From: Nitrosarchaeum koreense MY1
Lineage (GTDB): Archaea; Thermoproteota; Nitrososphaeria; Nitrososphaerales; Nitrosopumilaceae
Assembly (NCBI RefSeq): GCF_000220175.1
Contig: NZ_AFPU01000001.1
Coordinates: 1,027,512-1,091,511 of the forward strand
Reading direction: 5' to 3'
DNA length: 64,000 nt
The notes beneath the pieces were generated by a model. That model was not told the DNA's origin. It worked only from the letters and a program-made list of their open reading frames with translations, and searched no databases. Every line of letters begins with the position of its first letter. Positions within the stretch are counted from its first letter, which is position 1. The position numbers were made by a program, and so were the translations under genes. Below are positions 54,840-64,000 of this stretch, piece after piece.

Positions 54840-55160
54840 TTGTCAGCAACAGACGAGTTTAAAATTACACAAATTGTGGATAATGGGCAAGTAGTACAAT
54901 TAACATTGATTGAAAATGTGTCAACTGAGCCAATTTCTCAAAAACAAATGATCATAGACAATGTTTCAAAGAGACTAGATGCCGAAACAAAAGAGCAGGT
55001 CATGCCATTATTAGAAGCAATATTGCAAGCTCAGCCAACAGTTAACATTAGAAGTTATCAACAAACACAAATTACAATAGGTATGCCAAAATCAAGATAT
55101 GAAAAAATGGGCAGACCGCAAGTTGGAAGTGTACTTGGAATAGATATAAAAAAAATCTAA
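54840..55160 (+). CDS. Conserved hypothetical protein
   Basis: A 106-residue soluble protein from a TTG at 54840. A helical middle ([19 protein letters not shown]) is flanked by strands, and the end reads [16 protein letters not shown]. No family recognised. It overlaps the end of the convergent YyaL-type gene by 4 bases. Confidence 0.6.
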   Translation: MSATDEFKITQIVDNGQVVQLTLIENVSTEPISQKQMIIDNVSKRLDAETKEQVMPLLEAILQAQPTVNIRSYQQTQITIGMPKSRYEKMGRPQVGSVLGIDIKKI

Positions 55161-57184
55161 AGGTTTGATTTTATATCGCTTATAGTCGCCAAAGGTAACG
55201 AACAAGTAAAATCCTTACAAACAAAGACAGATGTTTTATCACTGTAGGATTTTCCTGCAAAAAATGGGAATTTAGATAGATTTTCTAGTTGAGATTTATT
55301 GTTAATTGATACCATAATTGATTCAGGTAAAAATTTAGAGTAAAGGAAATTACAAATTTCTGAATTCTCAGAGTTGATAATTGTAATTTCAGTTGGATGT
55401 TGCATGAAAATGTAAATTGTATTTAGCAGATAGCCAAAGCCAAATGGATTTTCAGCTGCAATTTGAGCCTGAGATTCCATTATTTGAGTTGCAATTTTTA
55501 AGAATTTTTCTTCTTGTGTAAGATGATACAATCGCAACATTACAAAACATGAAACTGAGTTACCAGATGGCAATGACAAATCATAATTGCTCTTTGGTCG
55601 GATGATTAATTTTTCATGATCATCAGATGTCATAAAAAAGCTGCTACTCTCAGGATCCCAAAAGTGATCAACCAAATGATGTCCTAGTTTAACTGCCAAA
55701 TTCAGATATTTTGCTTCAGGTTCAATCTCAAAGACGTCAAGTAATGCGTTTGCAAAATAAGAGTAATCTTCCAAATAACCATCTATTTTTGCCACATTGT
55801 TTTTGTAAGTTCGTAATAATTTAGTATCATCAAGTAGTTTTGTTTCAATAAATGAGACACAGTTTTTTGCAGCATCCAAATATTTTGTTTCTCCAGTTAC
55901 ACGGTACCCTTTAGCAAATGCTGTGATCATCAATGCATTCCACGAAGTGAGTACTTTATCATCCAGTCCAGGAGGAACTCGTTTGGAACGAACATTCAAT
56001 AATTTTTCAGAGCAACGTACAAGAATTTCTTTGATTTTTTCTTCAGGCATTCCAAAATGAAATGCTACTGCAGAGATGTTGATGTTATTACACAAAATGC
56101 TGTTTCCTTCCCAATTACCGCCATCAGTAACATCATAGTACAAACAAAATATCTCAGCATCATCACCAAGTATCTCTTTTATCTCACTTTTCTTCCATAC
56201 GTAGAATTTTCCTTCTACACCTTCTGAATCAGCATCGTATGCAGAATAAAATCCACCTTCTTTTGAAGTCATTTCTCTTAAGACAAATCCCAAAGTCTTG
56301 TGAAGAACTTCAAGATAGAATTGGTCTTGGGTAATCTGATAGGCTTCAGCATAATTTACTGGGATTAAGGCATTATCGTAAAGCATCTTTTCAAAATGAG
56401 GAACAAGCCATTTTGCATCAGTAGAGTATCTATGAAATCCTCCACCTATCTGGTCAAAGATGCCGCCTTTGGCCATTTTATTTAGAGTTTTGAGCGCAAA
56501 TTCATTAAATTTTGATAGTCCTGTAAGTTTTGCATATCTGAACAAAAATGAAACATTAGCTGCGTTTGGAAATTTTGGCGCAGAACCAAATCCACCATAT
56601 GCTGCATCACCAAGCTGAAATAAATTCATTGCAGCTTCATCAAGAATAACTTTTTCTAGTTTAGATGGAATTTTTACAGTCTCTGCTTTTTGTAATGCGG
56701 ATAGAAAGTTATCAGCAGACTTTTCAATGTCTTTTGGTTTTTCTTTCCAAGCTTGTGCTAGTTGTCTTGTAATACTTCCAAAACCTGGACGACCGTAAGA
56801 GTCCAAAACTGGAAAATAAGTTCCAACGTAAAATGGCTTTTGATCAGGAGTTAGAAAAATACTAAGAGGCCATCCACCCTGACCGGTTGCTATCTGACAA
56901 ACTTTTTGATATATATCATCAAGGTCCGGTCTTTCTTCTCTGTCAACTTTGATGTTTACAAAATTTTCATTCATGAATTTTGCAACTTCGTCATTTTCAA
57001 ATGATTCGTGTGCCATCACATGACACCAGTGACAAGCACTATACCCTACACTAAGAAATATGGGTTTGTTTTCATCTTTAGCTTTTTTTAGAGACTCATC
57101 ATTCCAAGCATACCAGTCTACTGGGTTTTCTGCATGTTGTAATAAATATGGACTGGTTTCATGAATTAGATGATTTTTTGCCAT
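55157..57184 (-). CDS. YyaL/SPATA20-type protein with thioredoxin domain
   Basis: A 675-residue protein. The N-terminal DUF255 thioredoxin-like domain carries [12 protein letters not shown] (about 51-62) and [17 protein letters not shown] (about 76-92). The rest is an (alpha/alpha)6-barrel as in glycoside hydrolase or epimerase relatives ([20 protein letters not shown]). The family is highly conserved but its reaction is not established; redox or sugar-related roles have been proposed. Confidence 0.88.
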   Translation of the reverse strand: MAKNHLIHETSPYLLQHAENPVDWYAWNDESLKKAKDENKPIFLSVGYSACHWCHVMAHESFENDEVAKFMNENFVNIKVDREERPDLDDIYQKVCQIATGQGGWPLSIFLTPDQKPFYVGTYFPVLDSYGRPGFGSITRQLAQAWKEKPKDIEKSADNFLSALQKAETVKIPSKLEKVILDEAAMNLFQLGDAAYGGFGSAPKFPNAANVSFLFRYAKLTGLSKFNEFALKTLNKMAKGGIFDQIGGGFHRYSTDAKWLVPHFEKMLYDNALIPVNYAEAYQITQDQFYLEVLHKTLGFVLREMTSKEGGFYSAYDADSEGVEGKFYVWKKSEIKEILGDDAEIFCLYYDVTDGGNWEGNSILCNNINISAVAFHFGMPEEKIKEILVRCSEKLLNVRSKRVPPGLDDKVLTSWNALMITAFAKGYRVTGETKYLDAAKNCVSFIETKLLDDTKLLRTYKNNVAKIDGYLEDYSYFANALLDVFEIEPEAKYLNLAVKLGHHLVDHFWDPESSSFFMTSDDHEKLIIRPKSNYDLSLPSGNSVSCFVMLRLYHLTQEEKFLKIATQIMESQAQIAAENPFGFGYLLNTIYIFMQHPTEITIINSENSEICNFLYSKFLPESIMVSINNKSQLENLSKFPFFAGKSYSDKTSVFVCKDFTCSLPLATISDIKSNL

Positions 57185-57222
57185 GATTAATCAAGTTCCT
57201 TTTGTTATTTGTATCTAATTGA

Positions 57223-57459
57223 CTAGTAAAAGATGCCTTTGCCTTCTTCTAATTCATAAATTCGTGTATTGATTTTGTTCAATAGTTTTTGTTTTGATTT
57301 TTGGGCTTTTTTGTCATGACTGTAATCTTTTTTTTCAAGTAATTCTTGCAATCGCTTTAATTGATCTAGTGTTAGTTTTTTAAAGTCATTTTTAGATCTT
57401 GAAACAATTTGGAGTAGAGTTACTCGTTCACGGTCATCAGCAGATATATCATCAGTCAA
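57223..57459 (-). CDS. Small helical protein
   Basis: A 78-residue charged helical protein (LKRLQELLEKKDYSHDKKAQ). No motif. Transcribed in the same direction as its neighbours. Confidence 0.55.
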   Translation of the reverse strand: MTDDISADDRERVTLLQIVSRSKNDFKKLTLDQLKRLQELLEKKDYSHDKKAQKSKQKLLNKINTRIYELEEGKGIFY

Positions 57460-57539
57460 TGATTGTTAGATGATTAGGATCTTTATTTTTCTAATGAATG
57501 AGACAGGCTCACAGGGACTCACCTACCATTTTGGGGATG

Positions 57540-57570
57540 AAAATGGACGCAGATAGGCATGAAAATTAAA
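57540..57570. repeat. Dispersed intergenic repeat, copy 1
   Basis: aaaatggacgcagataggca plus about ten further bases. It recurs, with changes, at 63498 and 59322. This copy begins in the gap after the sugar-dehydrogenase-like gene and overlaps its stop codon. Confidence 0.6.
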
Positions 57571-59104
57571 TTCGTTTTTTAATTTGCCACACAGTAATTG
57601 CAGGTGCTACGAAATACATTCCTACATTTAGCAGAATCAAAGAGATTCCATATCCTAGCATTTTAGCTTCTGAATCCACATCCACATAATTTAGAATTGA
57701 TAGGCTAGAGATCATTGGAGTAAGCATGAGTTTAACTGCTTCTTTGAATATTGGATTTTCTCTCTCCAAGTCTGCCACAGTTGGGCTAAACGAATAGTAG
57801 AATTGATTGAATGCACTCATAAATGATGTACCTGATGTTGTTTGGAGCAAAGAGTTGTCTCGTAGTTCACGTAATTGTTGTATTTGTGGTGCTAATTCAG
57901 AACCATATGTGGCAGTAGCAATTAAACAACCACCACCATTATCTGAAACGGTAGAATTTGTAATTGTTTGAGCAGGAAGTATTCTATAGATGGCTCCTTC
58001 ACTCAATGACACCACATATAGAAAACCATCAGGGCCTCTTTCAATATCAGTTACACACCCAAATCCAGTACCAATTATAATTTCATCCAAAGACTCATCT
58101 TTGTTTACTACATTATCTTGAAGAAATGAATTGGTAAATTCAAAACCATTACGATTTTCATTTAATTCAAATTTATAGAGATTTCCTGTATTACAATCTC
58201 CTACAAAAAGAGAATTATCATAATTATTGATTTCTTGAAATTTTGCAAAATCTAATCCAGTTGGTGCTACAGATTGTTCCCAAGAGAATTTTGGATCATC
58301 GTAAATGTAATCTTCGTATCCTGGAAGACTAGCAAGTTCAGATTCAGTTGCAGGGCCCATAATGACTATCCAACCACTGTTAAACTTCTCTGGAATCAAA
58401 TTAATTTCATCAAAATTATCATCTCCATTTTCAGTAGCCCATAAATTTCCTGTAACAGGGTCTACTGCTAAACCAAAGCTATTTCGTATGCCCATAGCAA
58501 AATAAGGATTTTCTCCCTCTAATTGCAAAATTACCCCATTATCTTTCAGATCAAGATCATCACCTTCTAACCAATCTAGAGGTTTATTTTGAAGAAGACC
58601 ATATCCTAATGTATCACCAATTACTGCATAGACTTGTTCATCTAATCCTACAACCATTGCACCGCCATTATGAGAAATGTTTGATGGTAGTTCTTTTAGT
58701 AATTCTGGATTTATCAAATAATCTCCAGTCCATTCATATTTGTAAATTCTATTTCCTAGAGATTCTCCTCCATCTTCATTTGCTTCTGTGTAATAGAGGT
58801 ATACTGTTGACCCAACGCTAGTTATTCCCAACATTCCTTTTTCTCCATCTGGATCAACATTTACATCAAGCACAGGCTCGTCTTGTAAAACTCCGTCTTG
58901 AATTAAACGAACTACTCCATCACTTTTTTGTAAAATTAGAATGTCATCTTCAACAAAGGTCATTGTAGTAATCATACAACAGAGATCTGAAACATATTTT
59001 TCAACAACTAAGTCCTGTACATTTAGTGATGGTTCTGCAAATGTTTCACCAAGTGTAGTCGTACCAAGGAATACCAACACTAGAAGGAAAAAAATGAATC
59101 TCAT
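57566..59104 (-). CDS. Secreted glucose/sorbosone dehydrogenase-like beta-propeller with CFI-box tail
   Basis: About 512 residues from the ATG at 59104, which starts a clean signal peptide (MRFIFFLLVLVFLGTTTLG); the frame is open from 59125. The body is a beta-propeller of the PQQ-dependent sugar dehydrogenase family (GAMVVGLDEQVYAVIGDTLG, NSFGLAVDPVTGNLWATENG, GPDGFLYVVSLSEGAIYRI). The C-terminus has the CFI-type sorting tail CLIATATYGSELAPQI followed by a membrane helix, as in other thaumarchaeal surface proteins. Electron acceptor and substrate are unknown. Confidence 0.85.
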   Translation of the reverse strand: MRFIFFLLVLVFLGTTTLGETFAEPSLNVQDLVVEKYVSDLCCMITTMTFVEDDILILQKSDGVVRLIQDGVLQDEPVLDVNVDPDGEKGMLGITSVGSTVYLYYTEANEDGGESLGNRIYKYEWTGDYLINPELLKELPSNISHNGGAMVVGLDEQVYAVIGDTLGYGLLQNKPLDWLEGDDLDLKDNGVILQLEGENPYFAMGIRNSFGLAVDPVTGNLWATENGDDNFDEINLIPEKFNSGWIVIMGPATESELASLPGYEDYIYDDPKFSWEQSVAPTGLDFAKFQEINNYDNSLFVGDCNTGNLYKFELNENRNGFEFTNSFLQDNVVNKDESLDEIIIGTGFGCVTDIERGPDGFLYVVSLSEGAIYRILPAQTITNSTVSDNGGGCLIATATYGSELAPQIQQLRELRDNSLLQTTSGTSFMSAFNQFYYSFSPTVADLERENPIFKEAVKLMLTPMISSLSILNYVDVDSEAKMLGYGISLILLNVGMYFVAPAITVWQIKKRI

Positions 59105-59256
59105 AGATATTAAAAATTGGAACAACTAATAAAAGAATTATTAATTTTGTGCCTAAATTCCTGTTTTAGAAATACAAAGCGAATCCATAGAGGTCTGAAC
59201 CATTTTTGCAGAATGAAAAAAATTCTTTTTGTAAAAATTAAAAATTCATTCTTTTT

Positions 59257-59294
59257 TGGGCCCAGCCCCCAAATTGGGTACAAAAATGGGCCCA
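59257..59294. repeat. Pair of TGGGCCCA palindromes, GC-rich
   Basis: The 8-base palindrome TGGGCCCA occurs at 59257-59264 and 59287-59294, so the two can pair as hairpin arms. The stretch is GC-rich in an otherwise AT-rich gap between the histidine-kinase side and the sugar-dehydrogenase-like gene. The short frames crossing it on both strands look non-coding. Confidence 0.45.
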
Positions 59295-59321
59295 CAGGAG
59301 ATCATCCCCATTATGAGGAAT

Positions 59322-59349
59322 AAAATGGGCACAAATAGGTATTGAAAAG
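59322..59349. repeat. Dispersed intergenic repeat, divergent copy
   Basis: aaaatgggcacaaataggta plus eight bases, matching copies at 57540 and 63498 in most positions. It lies 16 bases beyond the stop of the minus-strand gene at 59365. Confidence 0.5.
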
Positions 59350-59364
59350 TTTGATTTTCATTTT

Positions 59365-59718
59365 CTAATTACTCGGTCTGATCTTATCACGTACTTTGTT
59401 TTTTATTGATTCATTTTCGTTAAAAGATAGTATTATTCTCTTATAGAATCCGTTTTTGAGCTCAATATTAAGAAACGAGTTGTTTCTTGTAGTATACCAA
59501 AATTCCCATCCTCTGTTTGTAAAATAAGTTCCAGCTTTAATTAGTCCTGGAAAACATGTTCCAGGAATTCGAAGTTCTTTAAATGATTGTTTTGGAACAT
59601 CGGTATGAATGAAGTATATGTTATTCAGTGGAATAACAAATGAACCATGCACCCCCAGTATTTTTTCTACAATGTTGAATTTTATCCGCACACTATCATC
59701 ATCTACAATAATTTGCAT
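59365..59718 (-). CDS. PH-domain-like small protein
   Basis: A 117-residue, strand-rich protein. VRIKFNIVEKILGVHGSFVI, PGTCFPGLIKAGTYF and WEFWYTTRNNSFLNIELKNG follow the pattern of bacterial/archaeal PH-like domains. No signal or membrane segment. Role unknown. Confidence 0.65.
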   Translation of the reverse strand: MQIIVDDDSVRIKFNIVEKILGVHGSFVIPLNNIYFIHTDVPKQSFKELRIPGTCFPGLIKAGTYFTNRGWEFWYTTRNNSFLNIELKNGFYKRIILSFNENESIKNKVRDKIRPSN

Positions 59719-59807
59719 TCTATTATTTTAAAAAAAGATCGTAATAAAAAATCATTCTGATTCCACATTACAATGATTAAGCCATATTTTAGGATGAAAA
59801 TAAATTT

Positions 59808-61301
59808 TCAAATAGTAGGCAGTTGAATATGAATTTCAGAGCCTTTATCCAAACCATTTGATTCTGCCCAAATTTTGCCATTATGATTTTCTATGATAAT
59901 CTTAGATAATGACAAACCTATGCCTGTTCCTCCATGCTCTCTAGTTAATGTGGTGTCTACTTGATAATACTTTACAAATATTTTGTCTATGTTTTCTTTT
60001 GAAATTCCCATTCCGTTGTCTTTGATAATAATGTGAACATTATTTTTAATTCTGTTTGTTATTATCTCAATTTTTCCTTGTTGCTTTGGGCAAAAATCAA
60101 TTGCATTACTTAATACGTTGATAATGACCTGACTCATTCTATCTTTATCACAATTGCACATTAGATTTTTTTCAAGAGATTCTATAATTGTAATTTTTTT
60201 CTTACTAAATTCATCTTTTAACATATCTATAGCAAACATGACAATTAAAGACATATCATTTATTTCCATATTGAATTTCAATTGATTGGTCCCCATTCTA
60301 TTAATGTCAAGAATATCAGTGACCATATTTTGCATCCTTACACAGTTATTTTTTATCTTCAATAATCGTTCTATTTGATTTTGATTTAAATCTCCAAAGT
60401 GTTTTGATAAAAGTAAATCCACATATCCAATTATTGGAACCAGTGGAGTTTTTAATTCATGTGTGATCATGGCTGAAAAATCATTTTTCATGATATCAAT
60501 TTTATTCAGCTCTATCACCATCGTCTTAAAATCCTGTATCAATTCCTTTATCTCATCTGGCCCACGTACTGGAATGTTAACATCAAAATTCCCTGCAGCA
60601 ATCAGTTTTACAGATTTTTTTAAATCACTTATTGGTGCGGATAATCTTTTTGAAAAAAATATTCCCAGTAAAATAGACAGAGACACCAGAATTGGAAAAA
60701 TGATTTCTAATACAATTGTACCTTCTTTTGTCACTCTATCTATGTTTGAAGATAGTAGTAGGGATGTATTTTCTAATGATCTAATACCATCATTATATTC
60801 TAAATCATTATTTTTTGAGTGAATCTTCAATGAATCTGTGTAATGGGATTTTAGATTTGTGTATTCATCACTTTCCAAAAGTGATATGGCTTGTTTGTAT
60901 TCTCCATCATCGGTTAATCTTATTGCTTCTTTTTCCATGTTAACAAGTTCAATATTTATTTTATTTAATTCAAAAAAAACGCTATTGTTTGCATCACTAT
61001 ATGGTTCTTTGATCAGTTTATCCAGTACAGGTTCAATTTGAAGATACCTTGATTTCCATTTTTCATCATGAGTAAAAGCATAATTTCTGGCTGATTGTGT
61101 TAAAACTTCATCATAATACATTATCAATCGGTCATTTTCTAAAACTGATGCTTTTGTTTTAAAATCCTCGATTGATTCTGGCACCGCAGTTTTTAGTGAA
61201 TCTATAATCGTAACAAACTGATATAATGAAATTACCCCTATGACTCCAGATATTGCAGCAATTACAAGAAATCCCAGGATTAAACTTTGTGAAAATTGCA
61301 T
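59808..61301 (-). CDS. Membrane-bound sensor histidine kinase
   Basis: A 497-residue sensor. Membrane helix 1 spans about 8-30, an extracellular helical sensor about 35-195 and membrane helix 2 about 197-217, followed by HAMP (SKRLSAPISDLKKSVKLIAAGNF). The phospho-acceptor His is in FSAMITHELKTPLVP (about 284) and the ATP-binding domain shows NVLSNAIDF, DNGMGISKENI and GGTGIGLSLSKII. No response regulator is adjacent. Archaea of this group carry many orphan kinases. Confidence 0.92.
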   Translation of the reverse strand: MQFSQSLILGFLVIAAISGVIGVISLYQFVTIIDSLKTAVPESIEDFKTKASVLENDRLIMYYDEVLTQSARNYAFTHDEKWKSRYLQIEPVLDKLIKEPYSDANNSVFFELNKINIELVNMEKEAIRLTDDGEYKQAISLLESDEYTNLKSHYTDSLKIHSKNNDLEYNDGIRSLENTSLLLSSNIDRVTKEGTIVLEIIFPILVSLSILLGIFFSKRLSAPISDLKKSVKLIAAGNFDVNIPVRGPDEIKELIQDFKTMVIELNKIDIMKNDFSAMITHELKTPLVPIIGYVDLLLSKHFGDLNQNQIERLLKIKNNCVRMQNMVTDILDINRMGTNQLKFNMEINDMSLIVMFAIDMLKDEFSKKKITIIESLEKNLMCNCDKDRMSQVIINVLSNAIDFCPKQQGKIEIITNRIKNNVHIIIKDNGMGISKENIDKIFVKYYQVDTTLTREHGGTGIGLSLSKIIIENHNGKIWAESNGLDKGSEIHIQLPTI

Positions 61302-61459
61302 ATGAAATTATGATCATATTCATTGATGAAACAATCAATGTAAAATTATGATATAATTGGTTAACGATAGTATACTTTTATTATAGAATTTTTTGATTCT
61401 ATAGATAATTCCACACCTATCCTTTGAAAAATAAATGGTTCAATTTTTTGTAAATTTAC

Positions 61460-63040
61460 TCACGGTTTCTCATTGAGATAATCTATCATTGCATTACAAT
61501 GATCAGCCATGAAGGTCTCAAGATTTCCTAGCTTTCCTTCCCATTGATTTATGGTAGTTTGGGCACAATTTCCAGTAGGATCATTTGAAGCTAGAGCATT
61601 TTTGGCATTTTCCATAACACTTTCTGCAAATTGCTTGTTTGTTTTAATATCATCTTTAGTTGCAAGCAAATTGGTATGGCCAGAAATTAAAACGTCAAAA
61701 TCAAATGAGTCTAAAACATCATGTGTTTTCAGATACAAATCAATGTCAGGAGTAACACCAAATGCTCTATACGGTGGTTCACCTGGACGCATCAAGTCAA
61801 CGAGCATTGCAACTTTTTGTTGAGGAGCTAAAATCAAAATATCCCCATTAGAGTGGAAATTTCCAAGATAGTGCAACTCTAGCGTCTGTTCTCCAACGGT
61901 TAGAGAATACATTGAATCATCAAACGTTACAGATGGTATTGGTCTAGTGCCGTTTTCTTGTTTTAAAACATCTGCCGTTTGTTTGTGTGAAACATATGTA
62001 ATATCTGGTGAAAATATCTGATCTACTGCGCCAGTGTGATCTGCATGAGAATGTGAATAAATCATATGAGTTATTGGTTCTGAAGTCACATCTTTAATTG
62101 CATCAAGATATTTTTCTCCAATAGGCTGTGGTGCATCAACTACAACTACACCTTGTCCTGTTGTAACAAACATTGTCTGATAACCGCTACCAACTAACCA
62201 GTACACATTGTTAGCAATCTCTGTTACAAAGTATCTCTTTTCTCCAATAACTACAGGGTTGATAGTGTAATCAAGAGTGCTTTCAAATATTCCTGCAGGG
62301 GGTTCTACACATTCGCCTTTATGGTCCATGGCAACATGTTCTGCATTAAGAGCACACATGTTTCCATAGATCTTTGCATCCATTCCACATACAGGATCAT
62401 ACTCTAATGTACATGCAACAATTGGTTTTTCAACATACCATCCTCGTTCTTTTAGCTTGTTAACTGACTCATGATTAACACATACGGGAGATATGTCATG
62501 TTTGAAGATTAATTCTAAAGGTTCGGCACAGATCACGCTACCTGCAGGAATTCCTGCGTTGCCCTGCTGTAATGGTCTCAGGTAAGGTTGTTTTATTCCA
62601 TCCATAACACAGACTTTTCCAGCATAGATGCCAGGTCCACATCTATCATTTAATACACAAATTTTACCAAGTGAAACAAATCCAGGAGCACATAGATTTT
62701 TGTAAGGTACATGTCTTGACGAAGATTTTTCTTCGATTATTTTTACTAGTTCATATTTTTTGCTTGAAGCATCAGCTGGAGGATTTGCTACATCGGTTAC
62801 TTTAACAGAGAGTTTGTATGAGTTTCCATCTACAAAATCAAATCCTGTGATTTTATCGTAAAAATTAGTCCATTCTGATTTTTCATCATCTCTTATTTGC
62901 ATGCATTTTTGTGGGCCAACTCCAACACAATCAACCAAATTTGGGCCAACAAAGATGGTTTTTATTTCTTCAGCATATGATAGCGGAATTGAAAATACAA
63001 AAAATACAGACAGTACGATTAATGGAATCGTAGATTTCAC
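61460..63040 (-). CDS. Secreted Kazal-like/metallo-beta-lactamase fusion protein
   Basis: A 526-residue exported protein with signal peptide (1-23). The Cys-rich N-terminal part contains CAPGFVSLGKICVL and CAEPLELIFKHDISPVC ... KERGW, a block seen in other thaumarchaeal surface proteins. A Kazal-type module follows (CTLEYDPVCGMDAKIYGNMC, about 211-230). The C-terminal half is a metallo-beta-lactamase hydrolase with HSHADH (about 332-337), FHSNGD and ISGHTNLL. Metal ligands are intact, so it is probably an active extracellular hydrolase; the substrate is unknown. Confidence 0.85.
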   Translation of the reverse strand: MKSTIPLIVLSVFFVFSIPLSYAEEIKTIFVGPNLVDCVGVGPQKCMQIRDDEKSEWTNFYDKITGFDFVDGNSYKLSVKVTDVANPPADASSKKYELVKIIEEKSSSRHVPYKNLCAPGFVSLGKICVLNDRCGPGIYAGKVCVMDGIKQPYLRPLQQGNAGIPAGSVICAEPLELIFKHDISPVCVNHESVNKLKERGWYVEKPIVACTLEYDPVCGMDAKIYGNMCALNAEHVAMDHKGECVEPPAGIFESTLDYTINPVVIGEKRYFVTEIANNVYWLVGSGYQTMFVTTGQGVVVVDAPQPIGEKYLDAIKDVTSEPITHMIYSHSHADHTGAVDQIFSPDITYVSHKQTADVLKQENGTRPIPSVTFDDSMYSLTVGEQTLELHYLGNFHSNGDILILAPQQKVAMLVDLMRPGEPPYRAFGVTPDIDLYLKTHDVLDSFDFDVLISGHTNLLATKDDIKTNKQFAESVMENAKNALASNDPTGNCAQTTINQWEGKLGNLETFMADHCNAMIDYLNEKP

Positions 63041-63090
63041 AATAAATTACAATTAAGATCATTTTTATCTTTAACGTTTTGAGATTGTTT

Positions 63091-63450
63091 ATGAATAAAA
63101 TAATTCCTATCGGAATAGGATGCGTAGCTGTTGGGATTATTATGACGATGATTTTTTCAGGAGATACCAAACCAATTCCTCCTGTAACACAGCACGATTT
63201 ACGAATACTAATTGATCAATGGATGAAAAACCCAGATAAAGATGACAGAAGTCAACGCCTAGAAATAATGAAGGCATACTATACTTTTGAAGAATCAGGT
63301 CAGAAATTATCAGACGACCAAGAAGGCAGAGTGATGTTAAACCAGATTAGAAAAATGGTTAGCTTTGATATTCCAAAAACAGAACTTGATCAAATGAAAC
63401 AAGAGATTCGTGATGAACTAAGACAATTAGGATTCAAAATAGAATCTTGA
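63091..63450 (+). CDS. Membrane-anchored protein with helical domain
   Basis: A 119-residue protein from the ATG at 63091 (a TTG at 63079 would add four residues). One N-terminal helix (IIPIGIGCVAVGIIMTMIF) anchors a soluble helical domain ending in KQEIRDELRQLGF. Function unknown. Confidence 0.6.
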   Translation: MNKIIPIGIGCVAVGIIMTMIFSGDTKPIPPVTQHDLRILIDQWMKNPDKDDRSQRLEIMKAYYTFEESGQKLSDDQEGRVMLNQIRKMVSFDIPKTELDQMKQEIRDELRQLGFKIES

Positions 63451-63497
63451 GTCATAAATGAGAATACTAGCAAAAGACAGTTTGAATCGTTATTGGA

Positions 63498-63527
63498 AAA
63501 ATGGACGCAGACAGACATGAAATTTAA
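63498..63527. repeat. Dispersed intergenic repeat, copy 2
   Basis: aaaatggacgcagacagaca plus about ten bases, close to the copy at 57540. It lies 11 bases past the stop of the minus-strand CbtA gene, between convergent genes. Confidence 0.6.
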
Positions 63528-63537
63528 AAATTACAAA

Positions 63538-64000
63538 CTAATATTTTTCTAGTTTAATTTGAGAATCAGGTCGAAATTTGCTCCAAAATATGCCTAAAAT
63601 AGTAGCTACAGATACCCAAAATACACTAACTGCAATAACAGACATTGTTCTAAAGTCATTTACCAATTCCATAGGTGCAGATATTTCATCAGGATTTGGA
63701 GGCATCACTACAAACACTATGCTGATAAAAATTGTATATCCAACAAAGGCAACAATCTTTTTTTGTGATTGTAATTTTTTGTATAATTGATAAAATCCCA
63801 CTGCACCAAAACTAGAGATTGTGATAAATGAAAGATATAGAATTGATCTCAGTATTACAGTTTCAGGGTCACCTACTGTTGGTGGATTTGCAGGATATTT
63901 CAAAAACGGTATAAAGTAAATTGCTAGCCACATTATTGCCGCAAGTGTAAATGTTTTTTTCAGATCAGTTCTTCCAGGTAATGAACTTCTAGAATATGCG
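63538..64000 (-). CDS. cbtA: CbtA-family cobalt transporter subunit, C-terminal part (runs off right edge)
   Basis: The minus-strand frame is open from 63538 to the end of the window, upstream of the ATG at 63933, so the gene continues outside. The visible part (154 codons) has four membrane helices. It contains the family's typical block FLKYPANPPTVGDPETV (about 20 residues after SSLPGRTDLKK). CbtA is linked to cobalt uptake for cobalamin synthesis. The usual small partner CbtB is not visible. Confidence 0.75.
   Translation of the reverse strand, partial: AYSRSSLPGRTDLKKTFTLAAIMWLAIYFIPFLKYPANPPTVGDPETVILRSILYLSFITISSFGAVGFYQLYKKLQSQKKIVAFVGYTIFISIVFVVMPPNPDEISAPMELVNDFRTMSVIAVSVFWVSVATILGIFWSKFRPDSQIKLEKY

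Noticed and set aside
59110-59323. Short frames on both strands upstream of the sugar-dehydrogenase-like gene
   Set aside because: They cross the GC-rich palindromes and repeat; their sequences mirror each other and have no start signals or domains.
61460-63040. Metallo-beta-lactamase protein as antibiotic resistance gene
   Set aside because: The metal motif is generic to the whole hydrolase fold; the Kazal-like and thaumarchaeal Cys modules point to another extracellular role.

Overview
The window looks like the chromosome of an AT-rich ammonia-oxidising thaumarchaeon (Nitrososphaerota, Nitrosopumilaceae; Nitrosopumilus or Nitrosarchaeum-like). The grounds are archaeal ribosomal protein L40e, pyruvoyl arginine decarboxylase, a tRNA with an archaeal bulge-helix-bulge intron, many TTG starts, promoters with a TATA box about 25-30 bases before the start codon, and secreted proteins carrying the thaumarchaeal CFI-box tail. 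The assignment rests on these gene families, not on a marker gene.

Bases 1-21133 form a defence and mobility island. A minus-strand operon holds an RNase J-like metallo-beta-lactamase/beta-CASP nuclease, then hsdM, hsdS, hsdR and a second hsdS that shares its 3' half with the first. Diverging from it is an McrBC pair whose McrB carries an N-terminal Cys cluster and two EVE/PUA-like modules. Next is a three-gene operon: a nuclease-methyltransferase-specificity fusion with an altered catalytic motif (THPPFG), a two-helix protein laid out like a potassium-channel pore module, and an unknown small protein. A winged-helix protein, a ribbon-helix-helix protein, three small mobile-element-type genes and a tyrosine recombinase close the island against purN.

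Bases 21210-32200 are core metabolism: purN, folD, 5-formyl-THF cyclo-ligase and purD (purine and folate one-carbon metabolism), ileS, a Dps/ferritin-like protein, sucCD and the L40e gene. Then come tRNA-Val(CAC) with a 17-nt intron in the variable arm, two pairs of tiny paralogous genes, pyrophosphatase, oligoendopeptidase F, a GC-rich hairpin that may be an ncRNA, arginine decarboxylase, a CPBP-type membrane protease and tRNA-Thr(TGT).

Bases 41000-64000 hold a CxxC zinc protein, a DsbA-like thioredoxin, a DEAD-box helicase with an RG-rich tail, an Lrp-type RAM-domain protein, and an amidohydrolase/GNAT pair. A probable osmo-adaptation cluster follows: an MscS channel, a KamA-like radical-SAM aminomutase with a basic residue at the substrate position, glutamine synthetase and a Kef-type antiporter. 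After it come a YyaL-type thioredoxin protein, a secreted sugar-dehydrogenase-like protein with a CFI-box tail, a histidine kinase, a secreted Kazal/metallo-beta-lactamase fusion and the C-terminal part of CbtA at the right edge. A short repeat recurs three times just downstream of minus-strand genes in 57.5-63.5 kb.

Several real genes here encode fewer than 60 residues (L40e, zinc-binding proteins of 52-54 aa, a 47-aa charged protein, a 30-aa membrane peptide). They were read directly from the bases. No CRISPR array, rRNA or replication origin was seen.
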